Positions 44,762 through 57,344 of a DNA stretch of 64,000 nucleotides are shown here, piece after piece (within the stretch, counting starts at the first letter, position 1; each line of letters starts with the position of its first letter). Both the position numbers and the translations under genes were made by a program. Under the pieces are notes generated by a model, which made no database searches, was not told the origin of the DNA, and saw nothing but the letters and a program-made list of their open reading frames with translations. Source of the DNA: Persicaria tinctoria (lineage: Eukaryota > Streptophyta > Magnoliopsida > Caryophyllales > Polygonaceae); the NCBI GenBank assembly GCA_037127255.1, contig JBANSL010000017.1:72292857-72356856 (forward strand), given 5' to 3'.

Positions 44762-47700
44762 ATGTCGGACAAGTTCTCCCCCGCGCTTCGGATTAGCGAT
44801 CTCAACGATTTCATTACTCCCTCCCAAGCTTGTATTGTTTCTCTCAAGGGCCTCAAATCCAGTTCCAACAACCTTGATTCCCCTCAGGTCCTCTCTCTTT
44901 CCCCTAATTTTTGCTTTTTTCTGTTGTTGTTTCGTCCGATATCGTAAACGCCTGTTCTAATGGTTTATCATTGATCGCGTAATTAATTTCTAGGAATCTG
45001 GTCTGCATAGTTGTTCCTGTTATGAAGGACTGAATTTTATTAAGAAATTTGACGCTACCGATGGAGAAACTTTCTATTGCATAGTTGTTGCTGTTATCAA
45101 GCATCGGTCATTTGGTGCTCCAGCTAATTTTCATTATAGACAGTTTTGGTTGTTTAATTTTAGTATTTGAGGTTGATGAGGGCTGATTGAGGTTTTGCAA
45201 TCAGGCAATCATTAGGTTGTATATAGTTTAAATGAGCATTTGATTGCATACGATTTAAGATTAAGCATGGATTCCATTGTGCTAAAGTAAGTTTTGGCAG
45301 CAGCTCTCTGATATCTTGCTATATTACTTGGTGCTTGTAGATTGTTGAGCCTTTAGGAGAAGTTCTTAAAGTACAAATCTTTAGTTACTGAGTTCTTCTG
45401 AATCCTTATGCTTATGCTATATCATGGACTGATGTACTTCGTACTGTTTCACTTTTTTTTTCAAAAAAATCTCACAATTTTTCATTGATTTTACGGCATT
45501 TTCAGGGACAAATACCGAAGGTTATGCCTGTTATTAAACCATTGAATAATGACCCCGTTAAGATTTCTCTCAAGGATTGCTTAGCTTGCAGGTATCTCCC
45601 TCCCTCCACCAACCAAATACTGAAATGTTCCTGGCATTGTTGCCATTTATCCTCTTAGAATATTTGTATCCACCATTTAAAATTTCTTTTTCCTGAACCT
45701 GCTACTATATTCTTGCTTTATACATTTGTACCCTTCTGGTACATACGAATGGTAATCATGTGATGGATCTAGGAAAAATGATCCCTCTCATTCCACATGT
45801 CCACATTCATGAGAATTTGAAACTTTACGTAATTTTCTTTCTTGACTCAAAATATTTTCAATCCTCCAAACAAATCTGGTAACGTATAAAAAGATATTTT
45901 GGTTCTTTTTCTAATCGACGGTTCCTCTTTTAAAGAGGTCTACGGTTCTTGAGTTAAACCTTGAACATATTGTTTTTGTGCTGATTCAGTGGATGTATAA
46001 CATCAGCAGAGACCATAATGCTGGAGAAGCAAAGTGTGGATGAATTTCTTGCTAATATTGGTAAAGGAAGGCCTGTTATTGTCTCTATTTCCCCACAATC
46101 TAGGGCATCATTGGCGGCACATTTTGGCCTTTCTCCACTTCAGGTATGACATATCTTGCTTTACAACAATTGAAATATGTGACAGATTCAACTCTTAAGG
46201 AACAGATGTAGCACTCCAGTTCTACCAAATTTTAGACCACCTATTATAATTTTACGTGATCCAAAATTTGGCGTTATTTATTATTAGCAAGATTGCAAGA
46301 ATAGAATAAATGTCTTTTTTTCTACTATATTCCATCTATTTTACTTGGCTACATTATCAGATATTTCAAAGAGTAAAATGATTAAATTTCCCCATCATAA
46401 TTTGACCTTGCTTGTAGCTTATTTTCAAAGCATAGTACTGCTGTGCATTGTTAAATTTTTTTATATCAGCTTCCTTGATGTTAGTAGAATGCGTGTCCTT
46501 ATTTTGCATGCATTGAGCTTGGAACATTTACTAGAATGTGCTGCTTAAAATATTTTGAGAGACATGCCCCATGACATTGTAGCTTATTTTCATAGCATAG
46601 TATTGCTTTTCATGTGCTTTCTTTTGATAATGCCTGCTACATTCTTCTTTTAGGTTTTGAGAAAACTTACAACATTTTTCAAGTCTGTGGGAGTAAAAGC
46701 TATTTTTGATACGAGCTGCAGCAGGGATCTTTCACTCATAGAGGCATGCAATGAATTTATTTCACGGTACAAGCAAAGCCAATTAAGTCATGAAGATCAA
46801 AGTAAAACATCCATCCCTATGATTTCATCTTCATGTCCAGGTACAGAAATTAGTCAATTTGGTTATTATATTTTAGCACTTTGCATCCTGTTTTGAGTAT
46901 GAAACACCACTTGTGTTCTTCATATTTAGTGAAATACTTTTCTACTGTATGACCAAATTGTTAAGAGTGTGTTTGGTAAGATGTGGGAATAATGGGAAAT
47001 ATGCTAATAAGGTAGTGTTAGCATGGCCTTAATATGTAGGGTAGCTTATCCTTTCTAGTTTTTGCACCTTTTTTTGTTCATTTGGTTGAGGATTCAAAAA
47101 ACACCTTTGTCTATCTTGTACCCCCTTGTTTCAGGTTGGATATGTTATGCTGAAAAAACACTTGGATCATATGTTCTACCTTATATTTCCTCGGTGAAGA
47201 GTCCTCAACAAACAATTGGATCTATTATTAAGCACCATATTTACCAGAAAATGGGGCTTAGGTAAGTTTACAGGAATAATATCCTTGCATATGATCCCAT
47301 TTAGCTTTTCTAGACTTACCTAATACTATTTTGGTGGTTATGGTACTTTTCAGACCAGATGAGGTGTATCATGTGACTGTGATGCCCTGTTATGATAAGA
47401 AGCTTGAAGCTTCCAGGGATGACTTTGTGTTTGAAATGGATTATCAGGATGAAAACCATAAGAACTCTGGTGTGAAGGTTACAGAAGTAGATTCAGTTTT
47501 GACTTCTGGAGAGGTTTTGGAACTTATGAAGGTGCTTACAGTCAATAACAATTTTAATTGTTTATCTTGGTTTCTTTGGTACCCAATTGCTAATTTGGTG
47601 GTTTTTACTGATTTTTTTGCAGTCAAAATCAGTGGATTTCTCTGCATTGGATGAATCTCCTCTTGATAAATTGTAAGAAGTCTGTTGCCTCTGATAATGC

Positions 47701-48711
47701 ATTGGCTGAATATATATTTACTGACCATTTATACCCTTTTGTAATCTGCCAGGCTTACTAATGTTACTGATGATGGATACCTTTATGGGGTTAATGGAAG
47801 CTCTGGAGGTTATGCAGAGACAATCTTTAGGTATGCTGCAAAAGAGCTGTTTGGCAGAAAAATCGAAGGGCCTCTAGAATTTACGACATTAAGGAATTCT
47901 GATTTCCGTGAAATCTGTCTTGAGGTACCTTTTCTTCTAAACAGTTAAAATCCTGATTGTATTTTTTGGAACTAGATGCCTAACCCAATATCCAAGACAA
48001 CATTTACTGAACTAGATGACACCAAGGGGAGGGCTTGATTGTAACTATGAACCTGCTTCAAATCTTCTTATTGCAGATAGAGGGAAAAGTTGTCCTAAAG
48101 TTCGCACTTTGTTATGGCTTTCGGAACCTGCAGAATGTTGTACGAAAGATCAAAACTGGGAAATGTGACTACCACTTTTTGGAGATCATGGCATGCCCCT
48201 CAGGTTGTTTGCTCCTCATTTATCATTGATTATACCTGCCATTCTCATGAATTAAGTATCTCGTCAGAGTTATCTGTTGGACTAATCAGGAATTTGTCAA
48301 TTGGCAGGATGCTTAAACGGTGGTGGTCAAATAAAGCCAAAACCAGGGCAGTCAGCGAAAGACTTGATCCAGTCTTTGGAAAGTATTTACATGGATAACG
48401 TAAGTATCTAGATTTTAGTGTCAGCGATATAAAATTTCAAATGAAAAGACACTATTTCATCTTCTCTGTGCTGCTTGAATGTCTGGCTTCCGTGAGCACG
48501 GGTCCTATAAACTTTTAAAGTTTGAAAGTTACACAGTCAATGTGTTTGCTGTTTTCAGGTCATGATGGCGGATCCATTTCATAATCCCGTTGTGAAGGGC
48601 ATTTATGATGAATGGCTTGTGGAACCTGGTTCGGAGAGCGCTAAGAAATACATACACACACAATACCACCCCGTGCTGAAAAGCATAACCGCTCAGTTGA
48701 ACAACTGGTGA
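44762..48711 (+). CDS. Cytosolic Fe-S assembly factor NAR1 (NARFL)
   Basis: Eleven exons: 44762-44887, 45506-45591, 45990-46143, 46654-46840, 47135-47261, 47354-47531, 47623-47672, 47753-47924, 48077-48203, 48308-48399 and 48559-48711. All borders are GT/AG and phases agree, giving 483 residues. The protein resembles iron-only hydrogenase large subunits but belongs to the cytosolic iron-sulfur assembly (CIA) pathway, bridging the scaffold and targeting complexes. N-terminal cluster ligands C24, C67, C70 and C73 (DCLACSGC) are present, as are H-cluster-type cysteines in [13 protein letters not shown] and [12 protein letters not shown]. The chain ends QLNNW, with the aromatic C-terminal residue typical of NAR1. 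Plants usually have one copy, essential in development. Intact. Confidence 0.93.
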
Positions 48712-49274
48712 ACCAAATCACCTTTGAAGATTCATTACAGTTCTGCAATCGTCCTGATCACACACGGTCTTAGTTTTCGCCTTCATGGAGGAGTGCAGTT
48801 TTTGCTGAGCAGCAGCGTACACATTTTTCCTGATTTTCATGTTGCTGAGAATGTATATATTCAGTCAGCCAGCCTGGTTTTCTTTTGGGGGATGGGATTG
48901 AGATGTTAGTATGTATTCCTGTTTTTGGTTTTACATCTGCATTTTGCTTATTTAATGTGTAACATTATAATGCTAACCCACATGCATTCTATGTAAAACA
49001 CACAAGACTTTTTTATCTTTCTTGTGGTTGAAGGTTGGATTCATGTAAAGAGTTGAATTTTGTTTATCGGACACACTAAAAAAAAATTATGAAGAAATTA
49101 ATATTTTATACAGATTTTAGCTTTTTAAAAAAGTGTGGCGAAAAGTTAAAGACCTCTATTTTGAGACGGAGAGGATATTTACCTATAGACTTAATTTCTG
49201 ATGTTTTAGGATTTTGGTATATGTAGTGATTTTGCGATTTTTAGTAGCTTTTAATTTACTCACTTTGATGAATT
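48712..49274. other. 3' flank with half MITE
   Basis: NAR1 3' UTR, then at about 49075-49172 a single arm of a mariner-type MITE (agacggagaggat end). No gene. Confidence 0.4.
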
Positions 49275-49552
49275 GTTTAGGGCCTGGACATATCTAACAA
49301 CTTTCTCAAAAATTTTCAAAAATTGAGAAATAAAATACATATTTTTCAAATTATTTTTGTTTTAACTCCATCCGCTTCCCTATTTTCAATATTTGAAAAA
49401 TCATTTAGTTTTGACAAAGATTGAAGATTTAAAAAAGTCTCTATTTTTTTTAAAATTGTTTCTCCATTTTTGAAAATGTGATGAGGAATTTATTAAACCA
49501 AAAAATGTCTTAAAATTCTCTAAAATGGAGAATACTTTGGAGATGCTCTTAA
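49275..49552. repeat. MITE family copy A
   Basis: A ~280-bp AT-rich element sharing blocks with 53694-53970 (aaataaaatacatat, aaattatttttgttttaact, aaaatgt/tacc..ttaaaattct) and ending tggagatgctctta. The ends resemble taagagcatctc-type repeats of PIF/Harbinger-like or hAT-like MITEs. Confidence 0.5.
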
Positions 49553-49787
49553 GTTTGGTGGACGATAATTGATGTAGGGGCTACTACGGACACGGTAAAA
49601 ATCTTGCATAATACACAACGTCGGCCACAGTTTCAAAAATTGTATGGATATTTTCCAAAATAAAATCAACAAAATGGTGATATCTCTCACTATTTGTGAA
49701 ACGGATTAATTTCTCATGGTTTTCATAACCGTGACAACGGACATTTACCGTAGCAACTACGGGTTTGATGTATTCATGCAATGTAGG

Positions 49788-50293
49788 TAGACGTGGCCAC
49801 GGGTCGGAGGATTGGCTCGGGTTGAGGATCAAAGTTAGGGTCGGGGAGGAGATAACCCGTGACTCGGCGAGTCACACGGGTTGAGCTTTGAAAATGTAGC
49901 CATTGTGGTGTGGGTCCCACTTGAGCGGTTATATTTTTTTTAAAGAAAATGTAGCCGTTGGTCGGCTTGAACATAGGGTCGAGCCTATAAATAGACAATT
50001 GAAAAACCGATTCAAGCCCTCCTTCCCTCCCTTTTTTTCCCCAACTCAAACAACAATAAACACGAAACGGTATTACACAAAACCACAAAAAAATCACAAA
50101 ACCGTTCAACGCAAAGTTGTAACCCGTTCAACCCGGGCCTGACCCGGCGGGTAACCCGATTTCCTCCCTCCCTCGCCACGTGGCCAACCCGACGGGTGAC
50201 CCGAACCGGTGGACCCGTTGGAATTCCGGGTTAGGGGTCGAGTCATGTCCCCCGGGCTCTCGGCCCGGCGGGTCGGACGCGTGACCCCGTCTA
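49788..50293. mobile_element. hAT-like non-autonomous element
   Basis: Inverted ends tagacgtggccacgggtcgg and, at right, the complement of tagacggggtcacgcgtcc. Flanking 8-mers aatgtagg (49780-49787) and catgtagg (50294-50301) match at 7 of 8 positions. The 506-bp element is GC-rich, with many gacccg/cgggtc motifs near both ends and a TATA-like cctataaatag in the middle. No transposase. It ends about 180 bases before the PPR start codon. Confidence 0.65.
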
Positions 50294-50474
50294 CATGTAG
50301 GTATGAAAAAAGGAAAAAAAAAAAAAAAGTCGATCAAAACCGATGCACGTATGAAAACCCGTCAAATAGAGAAGTTGGGCACTCAGCGACATTCGTCAAT
50401 GGTGAAGTTAGATAATACCCATCAATGGAGGAGTTGAGGTTTGATAAATCCTCCATTTTTCCTAGTTCAATTCA

Positions 50475-52082
50475 ATGGGAATTTCTCAAATCCTCACTCG
50501 CCTGTCAAGATTACCTCCCAACCCTATCTGTCTGATTGATATTTACCTCGTCCGCCCAACAGTTCTTTCAAAATCTCCCACTGAAAATCAATTGGGGTTT
50601 TCTCCCAATGGCTCCCGACGCCATTTTTTTCAATTGGGGGCTCCTAACCCTAGATTGCGCAGGTCAGTTCATAGCAGCTCTGCTGAGGAGGAAAAGCCAC
50701 CAGCTTTAGCCGATCAAAGCACCGAAAGGGCTCGAGAAGTTTGCAAATTACTATCATCCTACCCTAAAAGTTGGGAGATTGAAACGGTTCTTGGGAGCCC
50801 CGGAGCCAAATTGGAAGTCTCAGCTTCACTGGTTTTAGAGGTTCTGAGGCTACTAAACAATGCCGGTAACTTGGCACTTGGTTTCTTTCGATGGGCGGAG
50901 AAGCAAATAGGGTTTGAATACACAACTGAAACCTACAACGCATTGATCGATTCCTTGGGGAAAACCAGACAATTTGATATGATTTGGGGTCTTGTTGAAT
51001 CTATGACAGAGAAAGGGCTTTTGACCAAAGACACGTTTATGATCATCATAAGAAGGTATGCAAAAGCGAAGAAGATTTCTGAGGTTGTGATGACATTTGA
51101 TGAGATGGAGCTGTTCGGATTTAAGCCAGATTTGTCGGATTTTAACAGATTCCTCAACACTTTGAGCTACTGTGGTCAAATCAAGATTGCCCACCACCTG
51201 TTCGATGAAATGAAAAAGATAAGGTTTTCTGCTGATCAGAAAACCTACGCTATACTGCTAGAAGGGTGGGGCCAGGCGGGCGACTTAGCGATGCTGGAAG
51301 CTGTTTATGGGGAGATGAGGAATGAAGGGTTTGAGCCCGATGCAGTCACTTATGGGATCCTCGTAAATGCGTATTGTAAGGCAGGGCGAGTGGATGAAGC
51401 GATTCAAGTATTTCACAGAATGCACGGCCCAACTCCTCGAATATACTGTACTTTGATCAATGCCTTAGGGTCACAGGGGAGAATAGTGGAAGCCCTCAAT
51501 TTCTTCAAGATGTCCAGAGCTAATTTTGATGCTCCTGAAGCACACACGTACAACGCAGTCGTCAGATCATACTGCCTGGCATTGAGGTTTGATGATGCCT
51601 ACTGGGTAGTTGATGAGATGAGGAAACTGGGTGTTGGTCCTAATTCTAGGACGTTTGATATAATCCTTCATCATCTTGTGAAAGCTCGAAGAACCAAGGA
51701 AGCTCATTCATTCTTTCAGAGGGTAATGGACAATGAGCGAGACGCTGGGCTGTGTGCAGCAAGCACATATGAGATTGTAGTGAGGATGTTATCCAATCAG
51801 GGCAAGCCGGAGAAAGCAGTTGAGGTGTGGGATCGAATGAAGGCCAACGGGATTCTCCCCAATGCCCAGATGTTCTCCATATTAATCTGCAGCTTGTGCC
51901 GGGAAAGGAAGCTGGCTGAAGCCTGTAAGTACTTTGAAGACATGCTTGAGATGGGGATTGATCCACCACACCAACTGTTCCAAACTCTCAGGGACTATCT
52001 TCTGGGCTATGGGATGAAGGATGTTGCTTTCCGATTCTCTCGCAGGCTTCAACAGATCAAGAAAGCTCGACTAGTCGGTTGA
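50475..52082 (+). CDS. P-type PPR protein, mitochondrial type
   Basis: Intron-less frame of 535 codons. The first ~60 residues are rich in Arg, Ser and Pro with few acids, as in an organelle targeting sequence. From about residue 120 to the end there are around ten 35-residue pentatricopeptide repeats (for example TYNALIDSLGK, TYAILLEGWGQAGDL, TYGILVNAYCKAGRVDEA, TYEIVVRMLSNQGKPEKAVE, MFSILICSLCRERKLAEA). No E, DYW or SMR domain, so it is a pure P-class RNA-binding protein. The chain closes with KKARLVG, like the Arabidopsis group containing At1g71060, to which I think it is closest. P-class PPR proteins stabilise or help splice or translate single organellar transcripts; the target is not predictable here. 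Confidence 0.88.
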   Translation: MGISQILTRLSRLPPNPICLIDIYLVRPTVLSKSPTENQLGFSPNGSRRHFFQLGAPNPRLRRSVHSSSAEEEKPPALADQSTERAREVCKLLSSYPKSWEIETVLGSPGAKLEVSASLVLEVLRLLNNAGNLALGFFRWAEKQIGFEYTTETYNALIDSLGKTRQFDMIWGLVESMTEKGLLTKDTFMIIIRRYAKAKKISEVVMTFDEMELFGFKPDLSDFNRFLNTLSYCGQIKIAHHLFDEMKKIRFSADQKTYAILLEGWGQAGDLAMLEAVYGEMRNEGFEPDAVTYGILVNAYCKAGRVDEAIQVFHRMHGPTPRIYCTLINALGSQGRIVEALNFFKMSRANFDAPEAHTYNAVVRSYCLALRFDDAYWVVDEMRKLGVGPNSRTFDIILHHLVKARRTKEAHSFFQRVMDNERDAGLCAASTYEIVVRMLSNQGKPEKAVEVWDRMKANGILPNAQMFSILICSLCRERKLAEACKYFEDMLEMGIDPPHQLFQTLRDYLLGYGMKDVAFRFSRRLQQIKKARLVG

Positions 52083-52198
52083 AATTCAGTAAGCTAATGA
52101 ATCTTGGATGCATTTTGAAATTTATATAGCAATGCAACTTATAATTGTGAGTTTTATTTTGGGGATTTTCTTCAACAAAGCAATAAGCAATTGCTTGA

Positions 52199-53460
52199 TT
52201 ATGGGTTACAGTTGAGAGAGGAAACAGAAAGAGGGTAAGGGTAAGTGTTGGCGTAATAGAAAGACACGACATCCCCAGAGCGAAGAGGCCCTCCGTCATT
52301 GACAAGGCATTCGTTGTACTTGACTCGCCTGAAAATCTTGGGATTGATCATAGTGGCGGAGCTGAACCAGCCGCAGCTGAGGCGAATGTTAGAGATGCTG
52401 CAGCCTGTCGTGCACACGTTCAAGATCTCAACGATGTAGGATGGGATTCCGCTAGGGATTGGCTTGCCTGGACCTTGGTTTATTATTATGTTGTCGAAAC
52501 ATGAATGCTGCCCAACTCTGTCCATGTCTTTATCATGATCTGCTCAGGCAATGTTCACAAATTCAGTCTATCAATGTATGAAGTTTGGAAGCTGACACAG
52601 TTAATGAAGGTCTTATACTTGTATACCATTGGAGAGTAACAGCTTGCGAGTGAAGGAAGTTGTGTTGCCAAGATTGGAGAGTATTTCAGGCTTGAGGCCT
52701 TTGTCATTTCTTGCTGAATCTGATATGGTAAACAGACCTGCAAAAACACAACAGAATCCATGAATGTATAATGGGTTGAGCTGGCAAGATCCAACTCGAA
52801 CCTGAAAACCTGACCCAACTCGAATGTCCCGAAACTCGAATTTTTTTAGGATTGACCTAAATCATACTCACACTTAAAACTACCTGTCGCGAAAAAACAA
52901 AAACCAAGATAACAGAAACTCGAAGCCTATCACACTTGAATATAAAAAATGCTCAATTTACTAACATTCGAAATATCCGAAACCCTAAGAATATAAAACC
53001 GAAAATGGTCGGAGTTTGAAGCAACTACAACCAATATTCTAAAAAACGCTTGACGGGTGCTTGGTGGTAGGATAGGGTCAAGGGTGTATGCGGATTTCAT
53101 GGCGTGTCTCTGCAGTCTAAGTGAGTTTTGACGACTTTGATGGCCTTGGCGGCGGGGGGAGTTCAAGGGTTTAGGCCTGGGGGGGGTCTAGGAGGGTCTT
53201 GAAGGGTTTTTTAGAATAGTGACTACAACTCGAATCAACCTCTAATTTTGATATTATATAAAATGACTAAAACCGAATCAAACACAACCATATCCACTCG
53301 ATTGTCACATTTATTCCGTGTCGTAAAAAAAGGATAAAGAGAACCATAAAAAATGATAGGTTTTGTAAGTACCTGAGAGAGCAACCAGAGAGACCAAGGC
53401 CAATACCAAGGAAGTTTTATGGCAATGGATGCTCCTAGAAACAACACCTCCAAATCCCAT
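52199..53460 (-). CDS. TPD1-like secreted cysteine-rich protein
   Basis: Three exons (53373-53460, 52627-52737, 52199-52539) join in phase to give 179 residues. Residues about 15-29 (TSLVLALVSLVALS) are a hydrophobic signal segment after a short basic start. The last ~110 residues are the TPD1 domain (PSGIPSYIVEILNVCTTGCS, LSCGWFSSA, FRRVKYNECLVNDGGPLRSGD, YANTYPYPLSVSS) with its conserved cysteines. TPD1 (TAPETUM DETERMINANT 1) is the small ligand of the EMS1/EXS receptor kinase that sets tapetal cell fate in anthers; family members act in other tissues too. A TATA-type ctatatatttgg lies ~70 bases upstream on the minus strand. A broken tandem paralogue lies at 57345-58380. Confidence 0.87.
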
Positions 53461-53693
53461 TATGATTTTAATCTCCTAGGAAAAAATGATAAGAAATGGA
53501 TGCATTTGATTGCTTTAGTTTAGAAGATCCAAATATATAGGAGATGAAAAAGAAAAGGTCCTCTCCACATCCATATTACCAAATTAACGTGTGTACAAAT
53601 ATACTGTAATGTTTAGATGGCAAAGCATCAACAAAAAAAGGCAACTATATATATAGAAGATCATCTAGGAATATTCAATATAATGGAGGCCTA

Positions 53694-53970
53694 CTTGTAA
53701 CTATCTCCAACAATTTTCCTAAAAATTTGGAAAATAAAATACATATTCTTTAAATTATTTTTGTTTTAACTCCAACAACTTCCTCATTTTGAAGATTTGG
53801 AGAATCATTTGGTTTAAAAATGCTGTAGGTTTAAGAAATTCTCTCTATTTTTTCGACTGCTTTTCTATTTTGGAGAATATGATGTGAAATCTATTAGACC
53901 AAAAAATACCTTAAAATTCTTCAAAAACTCCAAAATCTCTAAAATAAAAAAACTGCTAGAGATGCTCTTA
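53694..53970. repeat. MITE family copy B
   Basis: Direct relative of 49275-49552: same block order and the same gagatgctctta end, with ctccaacaattttcc near the left end. Upstream of the TPD1-like gene's promoter. Confidence 0.5.
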
Positions 53971-53993
53971 TGTTGATCAGTTGAACATATCGT

Positions 53994-54058
<65 letters not shown>
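53994..54058. repeat. TA microsatellite
   Basis: About 29 uninterrupted TA units. Confidence 0.95.
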
Positions 54059-54059
<1 letters not shown>

Positions 54060-54393
54060 ATGCCATGCGTGTAAATTTTTAGAAGTATTGTTGAGTTATA
54101 ATGAAAAATATCAAAACATATTATCGATCAATCAAAATAAAAGCACAAATGGAAACATATTACATTAAATATGAAAATGTAAGATCTAAATAACATAAAA
54201 ATATGAATTAAAATGAAATATGTCAATGGAATAAAATGAAAATGTCAATGAAAAAAAATTTAAATTGTTAGGAAGATTTTAGATATTTCAATATCACCAA
54301 AGTTATGATGTTGTAATATTAATTAATCTTCATTTAAACTACTTATCTTTTATGCTTTATTATAATCAAAGTTGTAAGAGAAAACGTATCCAA

Positions 54394-55137
54394 TAGGGTT
54401 GGCATGGTACGGTAACCACCAAAAAATGGTGATTACCACGTACCAACCACAAACTGGTGGTATGTAAATTTTTATACCACGTACCACGTATCAACCACAA
54501 GTCGTGGTTACCGCATATGTGGTAACCACGACTTGTGGTTACCATCGGTATATTACCATGGTTACCAAGCTGTAATTCTGTTTGTGTTTTTTTTGAAACC
54601 TCTTGGCTACGTTCCGGTAGTTATCAAAGTTATCAAACGAAAAAATATGATTACAAAAAATAATATGATTATCACCTATTAAAACTTCAAATAAATCAAG
54701 TTCACAGTCTAAAGTACAAACCGACCAAGTTCAAAGTCTTGAAACAAACCAAGTTCAATTGTTCAAACATTCAAAATATTTCTGCAAGTTCAAACAAAAC
54801 AAGTTCAAAGTCTTTAAACATTCAAAATGTTCATACTATTTCTAGTAGAAAATGTAGAAAGGACAGATTTAGGTCAAAATCAAAACACAAAATATAAATT
54901 AAAAACTTAAAACTTAAAGATAATAAAAAAACATTAAATACAAAAATTAATATAGATACTTGGTAACCATGGTAACCATGATATTCAGATTTTATTACCA
55001 TTACCGTACCATCTTCACGTGGTTACCACCAAAATGGTTACCACCATGTTGGTTACCACAAGTGTGGTTACCAACATAGTCGGCTTGTGGTTGGTACGTG
55101 GTTGGTATGGTAAATTTCGTACCATTTGTCAACCCTA
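54394..55137. mobile_element. hAT-type non-autonomous element, 8-bp TSD
   Basis: Ends tagggttggca and tgtcaaccct(a) are inverted, and an exact 8-base duplication GTATCCAA flanks the element (54386-54393 and 55138-55145). Both subterminal zones are packed with ggttaccac/gtggttacc motifs in both orientations, and the centre is AT-rich. No transposase. The TIR type and the 8-bp TSD assign it to hAT. Confidence 0.85.
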
Positions 55138-55145
55138 GTATCCAA

Positions 55146-57110
55146 TGTGGTGATTATCTTGATGAGAAATTATATATTTCCTTGTTATTATAGATTTTAT
55201 TGTCAATGAGGTGATAATGTTAAAAGATATAAATATCAAAAAATATATATAAGAAAATAATCTCAAAATATCTCATCAACTAATTAAAATGAAAGTGAAA
55301 ATCGCAGAAAAAAAAGCACAGATGAAATCACAATTCACTTTGAACATTATAAAAAAATATTAAACTTATAGTAAAGTTAAACTACAAAATGTATAGTAAA
55401 AAATCACATATTCAATGACAATTCACTTATTCAATTAAAATTCAATTTTAACATTAGAAAAAAAAACATTAAATTGATTCAATCACGATTTACCTTTAAC
55501 ATAATAAAAATATTCATCTTACAATAAAGTTAAAATACAAAATGTAGAGGAAAAATCACTGATTCATTCACAATTCAATTTTAACATAATAAAAAATATT
55601 TAACCGATTCAATCACAATTCACTTATAACATAATAAAAAAATATTAAACTTAATTACAGTACGTAAAGTTAAAATACAAATTAAATGTATAGCAAAAAA
55701 TCACTTATTCAATCATAATTCACTTTTAACATAATAAAGAATATTAAACTTACAGTAAGTAGTAAGTGGGATCGATATTCAATCACGATTCAATTTTAAA
55801 AAAATAAAGAGTACAATTAACAAAAAAAAAAAATTATAACAAAAATAAAGAGTACAGTTTAAAAGATCGAATATCTCACCCGGAACCAGAAAAACAAAAA
55901 ATTATAACAACACAATGTATATCAAAACTTGAACAACGTAAAAATACTAACACACTGCAGATTGAATTGTGGCATTTGTGGTAAATCCTCCTTTATATAT
56001 TGGTTTTATTCTCACCAATTTAAATGTATGTGGACTATTTGGAGAGCGTAACCGATTCAATGTGTATTATCCATCCACATTCGGAAGGAATATATTGACA
56101 GAATAAAAAAAAAACACGAATGCATTGAATAATGCATAATCTGAGGTTACAAAAATACAGTCGACCAATAAAAAATTAAGTAAGATCTTAAATTTGTATC
56201 TATGTTTAATGTAAAATGTCTTTGGAGACGATTATGATAAATTTAAGATGGAAAACATATATTTAAACTTTTCAAAAAAATTCAATCGACCAATAAGAAA
56301 TTGAGTTCAATTTAAGTAGATTTTTTTGGAGATAATTGTGATAAACTTAAAATTTTAAAAATCCCAACAATAAAACCGATCAATAAGAAATAGTTGTAAA
56401 TGTTTAATTGCGTTTTTATTAAAATTTAAAAATTTAAAAACATATACAATATGGTTGGCATAACACATGTAAAGAAAAAAAGGGTTAAAAAAACTCCCAT
56501 AATCATTCGTGTATGAGGTTTCATCTTAAGTAATCCATCGATCTCGACTTTTACACAAAGTGTATTTAGTTCATATTGTTGATACGAGACTTTGTTAGCG
56601 ATTTCAACCATCTTAACACATTGCAATTTTGGATAGGGTAGTGTGTTATAACCCAATACCCAACTTTTTAGTAATTATACTTATTATCTCTATTATACTA
56701 ATTCCTAACATCGTGTTTATACAAATGCATGTGCACTCTAAATCCAACACATATGTATAATGATGTTTCGTTATAAAATCATATAACAATATAAATAGTC
56801 CCATATCGAACGTAGTTGGTAAGATATTCGTCGTATATATTGTCAATATGTTTTAGAATGAAACATCGCCAATTTTATGTGCTAAGCTACTAGTAATTAA
56901 AGCCGTCAAAATCTGACCCGACTCATCCGACCCACCGGAACCCAAAAATCTAGCTACATGCGCAATCCGAACCTGAGCCCGACCCATTTTGACCCAATGC
57001 CCAAATGGATATGAATAAAGACAAACTCAACCCAGCTTATACCTGACCCATCTTTGACCCGACCTGAACAAAACCCGAATCATCCTTGTAATTACTTTAA
57101 TTTTCTTATT
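55146..57110. other. Intergenic, repeat-rich, no gene
   Basis: 55300-55850 repeats the phrase tcacaattca(c/a)tttt(a)acataat many times, a degenerate array of roughly 100-bp spacing. 56790-56890 is a degraded copy of the dispersed repeat at 825. 56900-57080 has cgacc/gaccc-rich hAT-like debris. No gene. Confidence 0.4.
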
Positions 57111-57344
57111 TTCAAACACACCCATAAAGTTACCATATTGGCATATTGCATGTAATCCCACATCATTTTTTTAACATCTTGTTTATGCTTTGTTTAAGTT
57201 ACCTTATCAGGACAACAATTCAAACTATGGAAACTTCATATAACAAGACCGATGCTAAGAGATACCACATTGCACGTACTTTATAGTGCCTGATTATCTT
57301 GACCAATAAAGTTTTACAGTAAAATGAATGATTATTACTCACAC

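Noticed and set aside
44397..44960. 187-codon plus-strand frame over the NAR1 5' region
   Set aside because: It is the 5' UTR and an out-of-frame reading of NAR1 exon 1; the NAR1 ATG at 44762 is in another frame with a clear domain match.
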